In this document: positions 34,690 to 47,241 of the stretch, piece by piece
Position numbering within the stretch: position 1 is the first letter of the stretch
Layout of the letters: each line of letters starts with the position of its first letter
Source of the DNA: Avena insularis
Lineage: Eukaryota > Streptophyta > Magnoliopsida > Poales > Poaceae
DNA length: 64,000 nucleotides
Assembly: GCA_023614405.1 (NCBI GenBank)
Contig: JAJUPC010000037.1
Location: forward strand, 806,001-870,000
Direction of reading: 5' to 3'
The notes under the pieces: generated by a model
Database searches by the model: none
Told to the model about the DNA's origin: nothing
Seen by the model: the letters and a program-made list of their open reading frames with translations, nothing else
Made by a program: the position numbers and the translations under genes

Positions 34690-37265
34690 TTGAGCATTGG
34701 GAGTACGACCATGGATGATCAGTTGAGGTGTTGGATTGAGGGAGTATGGCCTTGGATTTCTAAACAAAGAGGGGGTATGGCCTACCAAATTTCTATTATT
34801 ACAAGGGCATGACCAAATTCAAAAGCAAAATAAAGCGGTAAAATATCTTGCGTATCCGGACATAGTTCGCGCTCCAAAATTTCAGATACTTTGAAATTCC
34901 GTTTCGGCCCCTATTAAATTCGGTTGGTGGGGGAATTCACTCGTAATTTTCCCCGTATAGTGCTAGCAGTACCTAAACCCCCCCTCTCTCCTCCAGGAAT
35001 ACGTCATCGGCTGGAACATTCCCACTGCACTTTAGCCGGTGTACCCACCACACCCGATCTGCTCAACGAACCCTCTTGTTCGACGCGCTGAGCACATCAT
35101 CCACCGCCTAGGATATGCTCCACGAACGCCGTGGTCCAGCGTTCTGCTCATATCCTCGCCCGCCCAAGATCTGCTTCCCCGTCGTCGACACCCACTATGA
35201 CCGTAGCACCTCCGCTGACCTCGACATGACGCGTGAGGATGCGGAGGATGCCTAGATGCCGCCCTGACCGAGGTAAAATTAGATCTCCCTGCGTGATTTC
35301 TTTGTTGGCCATGTACTATATTTGTGCTAAATTTGCTAACTAACAGGTTCTTTACTTGATATACACCTATTTTGTACTAAATTAACCCATTGTGATTACG
35401 CTTAAACTCCACGCATTGAACTGTTTTTATGTACTGTACTGTTTCTTTGTGAATTATTAGTCGCTTAACATATTTTTTACATTCTCTGTACCTGTCCACA
35501 TGAGATATGATTATATAATATCTCTCTTATTCACCGATTTACGAACTATAGTATTTCCATCGTGCTATTGTCCTGCTATCCTATACTACACATTTACACA
35601 CGTCATACTATTTGACCATTATGTACTGTCGATTTGATCCCTCTTAACATGCGGCTCAAACTGTTTGTTGTTATTATGCAAGTTGCAGCCTCAGTTTGCA
35701 CACAATATCATAGAGTGAATGGCTCTTATAATCTTGTAATACCCCATCACTTTTGTTTCACTTCATGCCAACATATATCATGTTGGAACCTGTTTGTATT
35801 TATTGTTGGCCTTACCTTTATACAGAGGAGCAACAATGGAGTACATACTCTTCCTGTCCACACGAGCCACCGTAGATATCGTGTAACACCGACAATAATA
35901 ACAACATTTTACCATTTGTCTTTCTTGTCTTCATATATTTTTGCCAAAAATTAGCGTCAAACATTTTAGCTCCACTATGGTCTGCTTATGTTCCATGTGC
36001 TTAGTTCAGTTTCCTAGATATGGAGAGGCCGAGTGTAATGCATCTGAGTTGTTTGATAATAAGAACAAGGCCACACTAGCGATAAGATCCACACATGTAT
36101 CATAAGGAACTCTATGCACTTTATCTCACTCTTGTATCTACTGTGTATCATAGTTACATGAACTGGCTATATTAATACGAGGCACTTGATGGTTCAGTTT
36201 GTTGTTCTCAGGTTGCTGAAGCATTGAAATTATCTGGCTATTCATGAATAATTCAATGTATGATTGGTTGATTCATTGTTTGTTTGAAATTATCTATCTT
36301 GCATATTCGAGGCTCACAATTGATGTGTTTTTGTTGGCTGAGTTACTCTTTTTTGTCTATGTTTAAATCAGAGGCAGATTTCATTGTGTAGTGCCTGGCT
36401 AGTTTATATATGAGAAACATAATGGCTTAGTTTTCATATTCGTTTTATTCATGTCCTACACAATCTAGATTGAGCAGTCTACATCAGGTACTTTGGTTGA
36501 CTACTCGCATTGTTATGCAAAATGAACTTGTAGTTTGTTTCCCAAGTTTGTTGTTTAAATAACTTGTTTTGTATTGGTCTCAGCCATCTTCAAGTAGATC
36601 AGTCCTTTTAGAGAGAAGAACATGCTTGCATCGCTCCATGGCGCCAGCTGGTCCAGTTATTCAAGAAGAAATAGATGTATGAGCCACCACTGTTAATTGC
36701 TTCCTTCCTTATATATTACCGCATTGACACATTTAAAATTCATGGTGGTGTGATTGCATGGTAATGCTATTCTAACTTGTTTTGTATTTGTTTCAGGCTA
36801 CAAATGACCCTCTGAATGATGAACAAAGACCCGCTTCTCCAAGTTTAGATTTTGTTTCACATAGTAGTAGCGACAATACCTATTGCTCATGGCACACCAC
36901 TTTGACTGATCCTCTTTTTCCAGCCGAAATATTATTTGAGGATGCCCTCTAAGATGCCCGTGATATTGTTGATCAAGAAGACAACAAAACATATTCAGTA
37001 ATCACCGTAGCACACAAAGACTTATATAAATTGAAAAACATGCAAGCTTTGACGTAGAACATACTTAATAATCTCATCTGCATCTCTCATGGGAAGCTAG
37101 TTGTTACATGTCTCGGGATGCAAGCTCCATAGAGACCTTTTATATAACACCAGTTATGGTGTTTTTTAGTTGTCTGGACTCTGATGCAACTTTTATGCTT
37201 CATTTTATTACTATCAAGTTTACTGAGGATTGTAATAATCTACTGTAATTTGTAGTTGTAAGTTG
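34690..37265 (+). other. Gene-like spliced unit, copy B, unrecognised
   Basis: The text ATGGATGATCAGTTGA near 34710 recurs at 40820, tying this unit to the one at 41.6 kb. A C-rich leader (34980-35270) ends in a donor-like GAGGTAAAAT. After intron-like DNA, exon-like blocks lie at about 36583-36678 (RSVLLERRTCLHRSM, ends before GTATGAG) and 36797-36950 after TTTCAG (ATNDPLNDEQRPASPSLDF). The latter has a TAA at about 36950, after which the same frame continues. A 3'-UTR-like region follows. No known domain was recognised. One visible stop suggests decay. Confidence 0.4.
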
Positions 37266-37490
37266 TTTGAGGATTGTTACAAACTACGCGTCTATCAGAA
37301 TTACTACACACACATGAAAAAATAGTGAAATTGTAAGAGGTACAACACATGATATACTAGCATAGGGAGAACGTCCATTGTATTACACGGGCACCATAGA
37401 ACTAGCAAAATTCATAGACGCACTCAACAAAGTGAACACATAAAGAGCTGACCTGAAGAGAATACATCAGAAAAAGACCCACACCATCCA
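37266..37490. other. Short spacer before the F-box pseudogene 3' end
   Basis: No feature recognised; it includes the expected 3'-UTR side of the minus-strand F-box pseudogene. Confidence 0.3.
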
Positions 37491-38888
37491 TCAATCTGAT
37501 GGATAGACGTCGTAGTAATTGTAATGGGTGGTACCATCCTCGACATAAGGCGGCACCATCTGCAGCTCAGAATGCTCAACGATTCTGCAATACTCCGCCA
37601 GCAATCGATCGAGTTTGAAAGGACGGTCATTGATCCATAATCCACCTACTCCATACCCATATTCAACCCTTGGATCCTCTTCCCATGCAAGAGCCTCAAA
37701 GTTGTAAGATCTAATCTCAGATAGGTCCGCATAGTATATGCTGCCGACCTGCACCGTGGGTACCCTGGCGCTGTCGATGCAGACGCACCGATTGTCAGCA
37801 ACGAAGAGAGCACAACTCCTGATGCCTCTGACCGGATGAAGGACATGGTTCTGGGTATCAACCCGGTAAACAACCGGCCTGCTGCCGTAGACCGGTCCAC
37901 TCACAACGAATAACAACTCCCTGTCGAACTTGATGAGGTAAAAACGATTCTCTAGGAAGTAGCAGCCCAGAACAGGGCCTGCAATGGTGGGATGCATCTC
38001 TAGGGTTCGTGCGGAGCACTGCAGCTGGACATCTCCATGAGCAGCATCACGCATAGTCGAGAGGACAGACATGTATCTGTCTGTGACAAAAACATCACCG
38101 GTGTAAGAAGTCATGCTCCGGAGTTCCATGAAGTTATACGGCGAGTACCACCCTTCACCAAAGACCGGGTGACTCCGTTCCTCCATGCTCTCATCCTCCC
38201 ACCGAATGGTGGTGTTCTTATGGTTTGATGTAAACACCATCAATGACGGGAACATCATCACAGTGACAGAAGCCACCTGCTCGTTCGGTATATTTGCCCT
38301 CAGGCGCTTGATAGCGCCCGAGAAGGGGTTGTATAACCGGGTCTTGTACGGCTGCACCTTCTATCCAAGCACAAGGAGGCCACTGCTTGTGCTACCAACA
38401 TAAAAGTACCTTCCAGAGAGAGAGGGAGGAGACACAGAGATTTAGTCAAGGTAAATAGACTGAAATTCAATCAAGGTAAACCATGGAACAAAACCATGGG
38501 CAACAAGTGGACAAAGAAATAGAACTTGAAAAACACATAGTATAGGATGTGAATGCAAAAAAGGATCGCATATATACAGATGAATATAAAGAAAACACTT
38601 GCGAATAACCCGACTAATATTCTTCACAAGGTGGCGCCCAATTCTCACGTTCAACAACGTGATGACGGTGTCGTCTGACCGATACTCCTCCGACAACTGG
38701 TGCTCTAGAACAGTCTAGTTGGCTAGCACAAAGCGCTCCTCCATGAATCCACCCCAGGTGCTACAGACTACCCAAAAGGCAGCGTAGTAGTCAAAGTCGT
38801 CCGTCGAAAGGAAGATGTCACCTATCTTCTGGACGAGTCCCTCAGGGAGACCAACCCATGGCGAGTCCTCCTACTTCTTGCTAGCCAT
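37491..38888 (-). pseudogene. F-box/DUF295 gene, two exons, three in-frame TAG codons
   Basis: Exon 1 is 38888-38599 and exon 2 is 38409-37491. The 189-bp intron has a GTGTTT donor and a GGAAG acceptor, and the join gives IRK-YFYVGSTSSGL, a total of 403 codons. The N-terminus is an F-box (SPWVGLPEGLVQKIGDIFLS) and the C-terminal two thirds is a DUF295 beta-propeller-like domain (LFVADNRCVCID, IYYADLSEIRSYNFEAL). Length and layout match grass F-box/DUF295 proteins. Three in-frame stops interrupt it: codon 6 (38873-38871), codon 58 (38717-38715) and codon 113 (38363-38361). All are TAG, and CAG is a plausible ancestral codon for each. No frameshift is visible, so the gene probably lost function recently. 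The 288 codons after the third stop are still open. Confidence 0.82.
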
Positions 38889-39387
38889 GGATAATGGCAT
38901 TCGTGTCGTCTCGGTCCCATCGACTAGCACAGGAAGCGGTTCCAGAGACACACATTTAAACAAAGGCCTAGGAAAGCCAAGCGAATCATGTGGAAACGAG
39001 ACAACGACATGCATACAGCAACCGCAAGCATGTTTTATCAAACTGGCACGGGTACACGCATGCGCACGCGCACTAATTACGGTATAGCGGCCGTGCACAC
39101 CAGCATACGATTCCTGGGAGCACGCGAGTGTGTAGGTGTAGGATGATACTAGTAGTAGTCGTATCATAACCTCATTGTATTTAACTATCCCAAAATCTAA
39201 GAAGAAAATGTGCGTTCCCTAGTCCCTTAGGGCACAAGCAAACGCCAGACATTTTCTATTTTTTGCATGGCATTTTCTATTTATCAATTTCGCTTTTTGG
39301 CTATGCCCTTTGATGCTCACCGTGTGGCCGGATGGAGTGTATGCTCCGTGGAGCTAAAAACCTCATGTTCTCTCAATAGCACGGTCG
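38889..39387. other. 5' flank of the F-box pseudogene and insertion site of the MULE
   Basis: No gene recognised. Purine/pyrimidine-alternating text (GCACGGGTACACGCATGCGC) lies near 39045. Confidence 0.35.
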
Positions 39388-39396
39388 TTAATTATT
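39388..39396 (+). repeat. Left target site duplication of the MULE
   Basis: TTAATTATT, identical to 40491-40499. Confidence 0.9.
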
Positions 39397-40490
39397 GAGG
39401 TATATACGTTTTTAGTCCCAGAACTTGCATCGCGGGAGCGTTTTAGTACCACATCTTGCAAAGTGAGCAACACTAGCCCCACAACTTGTAACCAGGAACA
39501 TTTTAGTCCAATTCAATTGAATTTCTGTAATTTTGTCCGAATTTCTCGTAACTAATTCTAGAAGTGACATGTGGCATCATAATGTTTGCAAAATGACCCC
39601 TGTGTATTTTCTACCAGCCAGTTGTGACCTTGGTATGACCTGACAGGAGGATCTGAATAAGAAAAAAAATAAAAAAAACTACCAATGCATTGTAGGGTGT
39701 CGAACTGATTACCTGAGCTACTTAAGAAATCGACCTTGCCACTACAACATGCACACAAAAGTGATTACCTAAAGAGCGCTCCAGCTGATGTGTTCTTTAT
39801 TTTGGATATTCAAATATATGTGTTCCGAAGATATGAAAAAATCTAAAAAAATATATCCAAATTCGCAATTCAAAATAATTTGTGTTCTAGGCTACAATAA
39901 CAACTCAACTTTATTCCTTTTAATTTTTGTGAATAAGAAAAAACTCAAGTTTATTCTAGACACTGCAGCTAGCTACTAGGTTAACAACAAAGCTATACAA
40001 TTGATATTATGGACCATGCCAACATAGACGTGAGCATTTTTATGTTTGTATGTGCTTTTTTATTGTATAAATAATTAGTTCCCCCCAAGTACTCCTCGTC
40101 TGGCATAATTAGGTCCTCTCAAGTACTTCTCGTTTCACATGAGTAGTCGTGGGTATCTACCGGCATAATGGCTTATGTGTGTCTATGTCGTTATACTAAA
40201 GTGTTAAGTTTGAATCCATTCTCCTCTTAGAGATTTAACTATTTTATTTGTACGTCTACTAACAGGTGGCCCACTTATCAGTCCGCATAGGGACACAAAA
40301 TATAGAGGGGTCATTTAAAATAATCAACGTCATTTGTGGACAAATTAAGTCAAATTCACTGAAATTCGATTAAATTGGACTAAAATGCTCCCGAGATATA
40401 AGTTCTAGGACTAGTATTACTTATTTTTCAATATGTGGGACTAAAACGCTCTCGCGGTGCAAGATGTAGGACTAGAGGTGTATATACCTC
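39397..40490. mobile_element. Non-autonomous Mutator-like element (1094 bp)
   Basis: The element is flanked by a perfect 9-bp target duplication TTAATTATT (39388-39396 and 40491-40499), the length expected of Mutator insertions. Its ends are GAGGTATATAC and the reverse complement GTATATACCTC. Homology continues inward for about 150 bp, through TTTTAGTCC, GCGAGAGCGTTTTAGT and GAGCATTTTAGTCCAA. The interior has no transposase frame. Stop-rich short frames inside are not genes. Confidence 0.92.
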
Positions 40491-40499
40491 TTAATTATT
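40491..40499 (+). repeat. Right target site duplication of the MULE
   Basis: TTAATTATT, identical to 39388-39396. Confidence 0.9.
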
Positions 40500-40914
40500 T
40501 TACAGCCTCAATTGCTAGGCCGGAGGACCAATTAATGCTCCTAGTTTTGCTTTGCTCAATTACTCCTCTAGTTGACCGTAAAATATGAACCACCACGTCG
40601 TGTAATGCTCCTGGCCGATCATGTTGTTAAAATGGGAGTGCATCCATTGGCTTGCATGTTTTCAATTAGATACGGTGGTCACGTGCATTGGCTGGATTTT
40701 AGGATTACTACTTCATGCAATAACTAGCTATAAAGCGAGTAGGTGAGAAGTTAATTCTCCGAACTAGTACTACTCCGGCCTAGTAATACCGAACACAGGG
40801 AGTACCTCAAGTGTGATTATATGGATGATCAGTTGATGTGACTCTTGGCCATGAATTCCTGACCATATAGTCGTACGTTCTTTCACCTTTTTTACTACTA
40901 TTACTAGTAGTATA
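40500..40914. other. Spacer between MULE and minisatellite
   Basis: No gene. GGATGATCAGTTGATGTG near 40822 matches the start of gene-like unit B at 34710, so this is probably the 5' part of unit C. Confidence 0.35.
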
Positions 40915-41560
40915 TGGACGCTAGCAAAATTCAAAATCTCAATCGAGCGGCAAAATCACACACACCGACTTTGAAGCATTTCCCGCCTAACTGTTTCAAA
41001 AACTTAGGGCCAAAATCTCCCACCGAGGGAGTACCATTATTATATTATTATTATTAGATGGACGTGAGCCAAATTCAAAATCTCAATCGAGCGGGAAAAC
41101 CGCACACCCACTTTGAAGCATTTCCTGCCCCTCCGTTTCAAAACTTTGAGCACAACCTCCCATCGGGGGAGTACCATTTTTGTATTATTATCAAAAGATT
41201 GGCGCTAGTCAAATTCAAAATCTCAATCGAGCAGCAAAACCGCACACCAACTTTAAAGCATTTCCCGCCCCTCCGTTTCAAAAACTTTGAGGCAAAATCT
41301 CCCACTAGGGGAGTACCATTTTTGTATTATTACCAGATGGGCGCTTGTCAAATTCAAAATCTCAATCGAGCGGCTAAACCATATAGTGACTTTGAAGCAT
41401 TTCTTGTCCCTCGGTTTCAAAAACTTTGAGGCAAAATATCCCACCGGGGCAGTACCATTTTTATATTATTATTAGATGGACGGTCGCCAAATTCAATATC
41501 TCAATCAAGCGGCAAAATCACACACCGATCTTGAAGCGTTTCTCGCCCCTTAGTTTCAAA
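40915..41560 (+). repeat. Minisatellite of about 140-bp units, five copies
   Basis: AAATTCAAAATCTCAATCGA recurs near 40928, 41071, 41211, 41350 and (diverged) 41489. Each unit continues with GCGGCAAAACCGCACACC, a CTTTGAAGCATTTCCCGCC block, GGTTTCAAAAACTTTGAGGC and GGGGAGTACCATTTTTATAT. Frames that cross it (such as 41058-41429) simply read the repeat. Confidence 0.88.
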
Positions 41561-43972
41561 AACTTTTGACTTCAAAATTCCCATTCTACCCATTGTTCTG
41601 ATGTCCTATGGGCAAGGTAAAGTCGGTAGATTGGGGGCACGATCGTAATTTATGTTTCTGTTCACCTCCTTAGTCCGGATTCACCCAGATTTTCCCGCTG
41701 GTCCTTCCAAAAATCCCAGCCCCTCTCTCTCACTCCCGCACCTCCACGACCACCATGCGCACCGGCCGACGACAATTCCACGGTGGCCGGAACCGCTAGA
41801 ACTACGGTCTCGTGCACCACCGTGGAGCCGCTTCACCGATGCTGACCCATCGGATCTGGTTCACCGGGTCTCTCTACCACTGCACCAGAGCTGTAGTGTC
41901 GTTCACCATGCCGGTGGCGTCATCGACCGCCCAAGCTCTGCTTCCCGGCCGTTGAAAGCTACCTAACCGTACCGGATCCGCTTCACCAGTATACACCAGA
42001 CGTGATCTAGTTCAAGCAGTTCCATGTCCACCGCTCTAGGCCAGCTGCTCGGCCGTCGCCGTGCACTGCACTGGATCTGCCTCATTGACGCTCTTGCCCA
42101 CCACGCTCAAGCCGACATCGACCGCCCAAGATCTTCTTCGCCGACGCTAATAGCCACCGCAGCCGCAACACCCTCGCTGACCTGGACATCACCCGCACGA
42201 TACCAATGATGCTTAGACGCCTCTCCGACCAAGGTTAACCAAATATGTAACCCATTTTTGTTTTGTCAGTAGTATAGCAGGTTCAAGCCTATCGTAGTGA
42301 CCTGCATTTTTGTCATTGTGCTTGTACATACAAGTCAGTGGGCATGCCTGTTCTTCGTGCTAGTACATACAGGGTAATTACAATGCTGGTTTGCATTCGC
42401 TGCTCTACAAATTTCAAGTCATGGACATGTCTGTTATTTTGCCATACACATGTTCTTAGCTACTCCATACAACAGTAATTGCCTGGTATTGTGTAATTCT
42501 TGCAAAATATGATGTTAGCGGAAAATATTGGTGTGGATTCCCTACTCTATAGTTGCTGAATCTATCTGGTTCGTCCTGAGATCAGTTCCTGCTATTATTT
42601 CCTCTTTGACATCGTTCTGCTATCCTGTAGTAGCCGTTTAAACTCTTCGTACTAATTCGATTATAATTTTGTTGTTGCCATCTGGTTCTTCAAAAGCTGC
42701 ATCACTAACTATTTCCTTTCTCTTGCATATAGCTCAAAATGGAACAATGAACATGTTGGTTTGCATAGCCTATTCTACAGGTTCACAAGGGATGCCATTA
42801 ATTCCTTATCTAGTGCTGGTTCGTGCTGACAACGACATAATTGTCCTCTACTATGTAGTTCACTCGTGGTTTGCATTCCTGCTCTAGAAGTTCTCTTATG
42901 ATGCCATTATAATTTCTATCTGGTTGATTCTTAGGTATGACAGTAACTATATGCCATTGTGTAGCTGACCGCACATTCTGAGACACCCAATGACTCTATG
43001 CATTCCAGGAGATGCCACTGCTTCTATATATATTTGCTGAAATGACCTCGCTTGTTTATATTTGCTGAAATTCTATGAACACTTTGTTTGATTGCTCATT
43101 TCATTCGAGGCACACTTGTCTAATGCTTGTTTGTCTTGTTCTACAGGTTCACGAGCGACGCCATTATATCTCGCATCTGGTTCTAGGTCTGGTTCGTCCT
43201 AAGACATGACATAACTATCCTCTACAATATGTAGTTCATTCGTGGTTTGCATTCTTGCTCTACAAGTTCTCGTACGATGCGGTTATAATTTCTATCTGGT
43301 TCATTCTTCGCTATGACAGTAACTGCATGCCATTTTGTGGCTCAGCGCAAATTCTGAGTCACCGAACGTTTCTTGCATTTTAGGGTATATAACTGCTTCC
43401 ATATATATTTCTTGAAATGACCTGGCTAGTTTATTTTTGCTGAAATTCTATGCCACACACACACACATTTTTTGATTACTCATTTCACGGTAGGCACACT
43501 TTTTTAATGCATGCTTTCTTGTCCTGTTTGTTTAACGTGTTGGTCAATAATTGAACCATTGACCAGTTGTAACCTCCAGATCATTGCTCCTGTCATATCA
43601 GTCAAATGAGTAATTTGTCTTGTTTGATGTATTAACTTGTTATTACTTAGTTTCAGGGTGTAATTATTGCTATCACCACCAAAGAGGGGGCTGCAAGATC
43701 ATGTCTCCTCCAATGTAGCTGTCACACTCAAAGGAAGATGCAGGTGATCAATTGAGAAAGCAAATTGAGGACTCTGCTATCAACTTGATTGTCAAGTGAA
43801 ATGCTGATTTTTATTTCCCTTGAGTTGATAATATGTAATAATTTTAAGAAGTTTGTAGATGATGTAATATCTAGATAACTCGTCTAGGCCATGTAGGCAT
43901 TTAGTTAACGCCGTCCACAAACTGCGATAGTTGTTACGATAACTACGCCAGGCTAGTCGATTAGGGAACAGT
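41561..43972 (+). other. Gene-like spliced unit, copy C, unrecognised
   Basis: A C-rich leader (41690-42235) ends in a donor-like AAGGTTAACC. About 1.4 kb of T-rich, intron-like DNA follows, with internally duplicated phrases (GTTCACTCGTGGTTTGCATT near 42858 and 43228). A terminal exon-like block lies at 43654-43800 after TTTCAG. Leader phrases such as CGCTGACCTGGACAT match copy B (35216). No protein domain was recognised. The 3' end is interrupted by the solo-LTR-like element at 43973. Confidence 0.4.
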
Positions 43973-45229
43973 TGTAACATCCCAAAACTTTAATCAAGAT
44001 TATCAAGATCCAAATCACCCAAATTAGGGTTAACAAAAACTTTTATTATTAAAACAATTAAGAATGCATATGTGTGTTGCATTAATATGGAATGGTTTTG
44101 AATTGCCATGTTTGTTTGTTCTAATGGTTGTAAACTGATTCTAAGGCAAATGCCACAACATCTAGATCATTCCCAAGCAAAATCCAAAGGAAAAGAAATC
44201 AAATAAGATTAATAAAGGCAAATGGTCATTTGTGCCATTTTAATCCACTAGGTCACTATAGGTGTTCCTAGAAGTCAAATTCAAACAGAAACAATTCTGA
44301 ATCTTTGCACCCCTTGTTAGTACAAGTAATGATCTACCAAGGCCCACTTGGAAATCTTACAAAAACATTTAAACCCTAATTTTAAATGGCATTTTAAAAT
44401 GAAATCCATTACATATGCATAGATCCTAATTTTTCAAAAACCACTCAAATGAGTTCAACTTGACAATCCCAAGCAACCACAGATGCTCAAGCATAGGACC
44501 AACCACTCCACCAAAAAGCTTTGCAAAATTCAAAACTTTTGTTCTTGCGGCTATTGTGTCGAGCAGTTGGCAGGCAAATAAAATCTGCCTAACTATCACT
44601 ATTTGTGATCAAAGCATTGTCGAGCCATTTGGTTTAATTCTTGTCCCCTGGTCTCCCCTAGCTCTAACCAAGCCAGCATGAAGCTACCATTTAGCCTGGA
44701 GCAGCAGTGCCACGCCATGCTGACGCCATGATCGTCGGCCGACCATGCCCACATCACAGGGGCACGCCCCACCCTCTTCCGCCGCTCTAGGGAGGTAGGC
44801 GTGATAGCACCGCCGCCCTTGGTCCCTTCGCCGAGCCTTGCCAACCCCTAGACCACCGCGGAAAGATCGCGCCCACCGCCTATGCGCCATGCACAGAGCA
44901 CGCCAGAACACCGTCCCCGACATGCCCACACAAGCCGTGCCTTGCCCTTAGCTCGTGCGTGCCGCTCCGCCATAACCCCAGCACCTCCCCAGACACGCCC
45001 ATTTCCCGTCGCACGACCAGTAGCCACCGCACACCGCGTCGAGCACCACCTCTGCCGCTCAGAGTGCCAGCCTTTCCCGACCACATGCCACCACCCCTAG
45101 CGTCACCTTTACTCGTAGCTGACCGCCAGGAGGCAAACCACCATCCGCCTACACCACCCATGCCTCTAGCGTCCTGTACCATCGTCACCGACGAGCTCAC
45201 CGTCGCCCTCTCGGTCTCCTCGTCGAGCC

Positions 45230-45238
45230 TATATAAGG
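45230..45238 (+). promoter_or_regulatory. TATA box of element A
   Basis: TATATAAGG is followed about 30 bp on by a C/A-rich probable transcript start. Element B has TATAAAAGG at the aligned site. Confidence 0.6.
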
Positions 45239-47092
45239 AGCCCTCCCCAGCACCAATTCCTCACACCACTCAACTCCCCTCTCTCTCAAAACCATCCCAC
45301 ACCATAGTCGGAGCCGCTCGAGTAGCCGTTGGCCGGAATTGCGCCGGACTTCTCCGCAGCAGAGAAGGAAAGGGGCCCGTCGATTTAGTCCACCCCAGGA
45401 GCTGCCGTGACATCGCCTGAGTCCTTCGTCGTCTCCTCGTTCGATCGCCCCCATCGCCACACTAGCTGGAGCCCTAGTATGCCCCCCTTGCACCCCCACC
45501 GAGCCGCTAGGGTTCCGTCTCGCCGGCGACCTGTCCATCATCGACGACGAGCCACCACAGTCGATCTAGGTACTAATCGTGCGGTCCACATCGCCACGTA
45601 CCGCTTCGCGTTAGAAGAGCCGTTGACATGCGGGACCCCCTGTCAGCTGTCCTCTGTGCCGCGGAGTATCACTGGGCCGGCCCGTTAGTGTTCTCGCGCT
45701 AGCCCTAGAATTCAAATAAGTGTTTTTCTTTTTAGACATAAACTTAATTTTGTCCCCTTGTTTAAAAATCAATTCAGAAAGATCTACTGAACCAAATTGA
45801 ATGATTCAAATTTTGTTAGAAAGATAATTTAAATCTCTATCCAAGACCGTTGGATTTAAATCAATTAGAGGTACAGATCACATATCGCAATAATAACAAA
45901 ACAGAGGCTTTTCTACATTCAAACATTTTTCAAAATTCAACCATAATAGCTTTTGGGTCGATTCCAACTCTCAAAAATCACATTTGATAATACCTATCTG
46001 AATATGTAATAATATTTAGGTTTGCATGCACTGACTTTGGACTAGTACCTGCTATATAGGCATTTCTAGTCACTTTAAATCATTAAATATTAATGTTAAA
46101 CTTTATAAAAGGTGATCCAACATTTAAAACACATTCCCAAGTATTAGGATATGTGGTGATGACATGTGTCAACATGATCCCATATTTTAATTGGAGAATA
46201 TTGAATCTTGGTTAATTTCAATGAGTAGAAATTACTTTTCTCAAATAAAATAAATAAGACTAGTTCATTAAAACCTTGTGATGAATGTGATGATACTAGA
46301 TCATCAAGTATGTGCCTTAGTGTGCTAAATAGACTAGTTAAGTAGTGTTTGGTGATTGTGTATTCCGTATGTATTTATAGATGATAGTACCGACCAAGTC
46401 TACGAAGAGGAGGAGTTCTACCCTGAAGAATACGAGAAGAATTTCAACCACTACGCCAACCAAGGCAAGCTATTGTTAGCAAGCTAGAATTAAGGAAGAT
46501 AACCTAAGCAAGATGCATTAGGCATGCTTTGGTTATACCATTTTTGATTTATACCCATCCCAAGTTTTACTTACAAGGTTTACTTACTTTTACTTTACCA
46601 AAGTTATTTACTTGTTAATAGATAGCATAAAGAGTATAAAACTTGGCCTATCTAGTTAGATTTAGATGTCATTCTATGGCATGAGATTGAGATTATCATC
46701 CCACCTTAGTGAACACTCTTAACTTAGTAGCTCTATAGCTATACCAAAAACTTGATCACTTTAGATGGGAATACTTGGTGAAAATGACTTGTGAAAACCT
46801 TGGAATGATGAGTCATTCTATTAAGATGTTTTGACATGTGTTGAGAAACACAAATGATTTATGATGATGAAAATGTTGAGGCATGAGCCTTAGCCCCTTT
46901 ATAAAAAAATGATTGTTGGGTTCGGATGCGATACCATTCCAATTTTACCGTACAACCACAATACCTGAATTGGGTAAGTCCTAGACGGAAGTTTATATGC
47001 ATTAGTATTGGTTCCCTCGGGGGAGAGGTTTGAGCTGAGGCTACCTCTCAATGTTGTCCACCTATGCAGTGCCCAGGATGGCAGATGGCCAT

Positions 47093-47241
47093 GGCTGGGA
47101 GGCCAAGCTCATAGGAGACGTGCTTATACTAGAGTGTGTAAAGGAAAGGTTATGTTTGATTATCTGCATACTAAGTATGATGATTCAGGGTTATCCCTGA
47201 CAGATGTATCGAATTTTGTGGTGAAAGTGTACCACCTATGA
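47093..47241 (+). other. Conserved short frame in element A
   Basis: Reads GGQAHRRRAYTRVCKGK and DYLHTKYDDSGLSLTDVSN, closely matching 55563-55799 in element B. In A it ends at a TGA after KVYHL, where B has a Cys codon and runs about 30 codons further. Conservation may be nucleotide-level only. Confidence 0.25.

Noticed and set aside
39690..39740. tRNA-like text in reverse orientation (GTCGAACTGATTACCTGAGC) inside the MULE; similar text near 50540
   Set aside because: A T-loop-like box is visible, but no cloverleaf could be drawn, so no tRNA or SINE is claimed.
40780..40805. Stowaway-like end (CAGGGAGTAC)
   Set aside because: No matching inverted partner with a TA target duplication was found nearby.
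44599..45688. Several long frames on both strands in the GC-rich core of element A (also 53032-54125 in element B)
   Set aside because: Stop codons are rare in GC-rich DNA; frames overlap on both strands, lack motifs and are not conserved between A and B.
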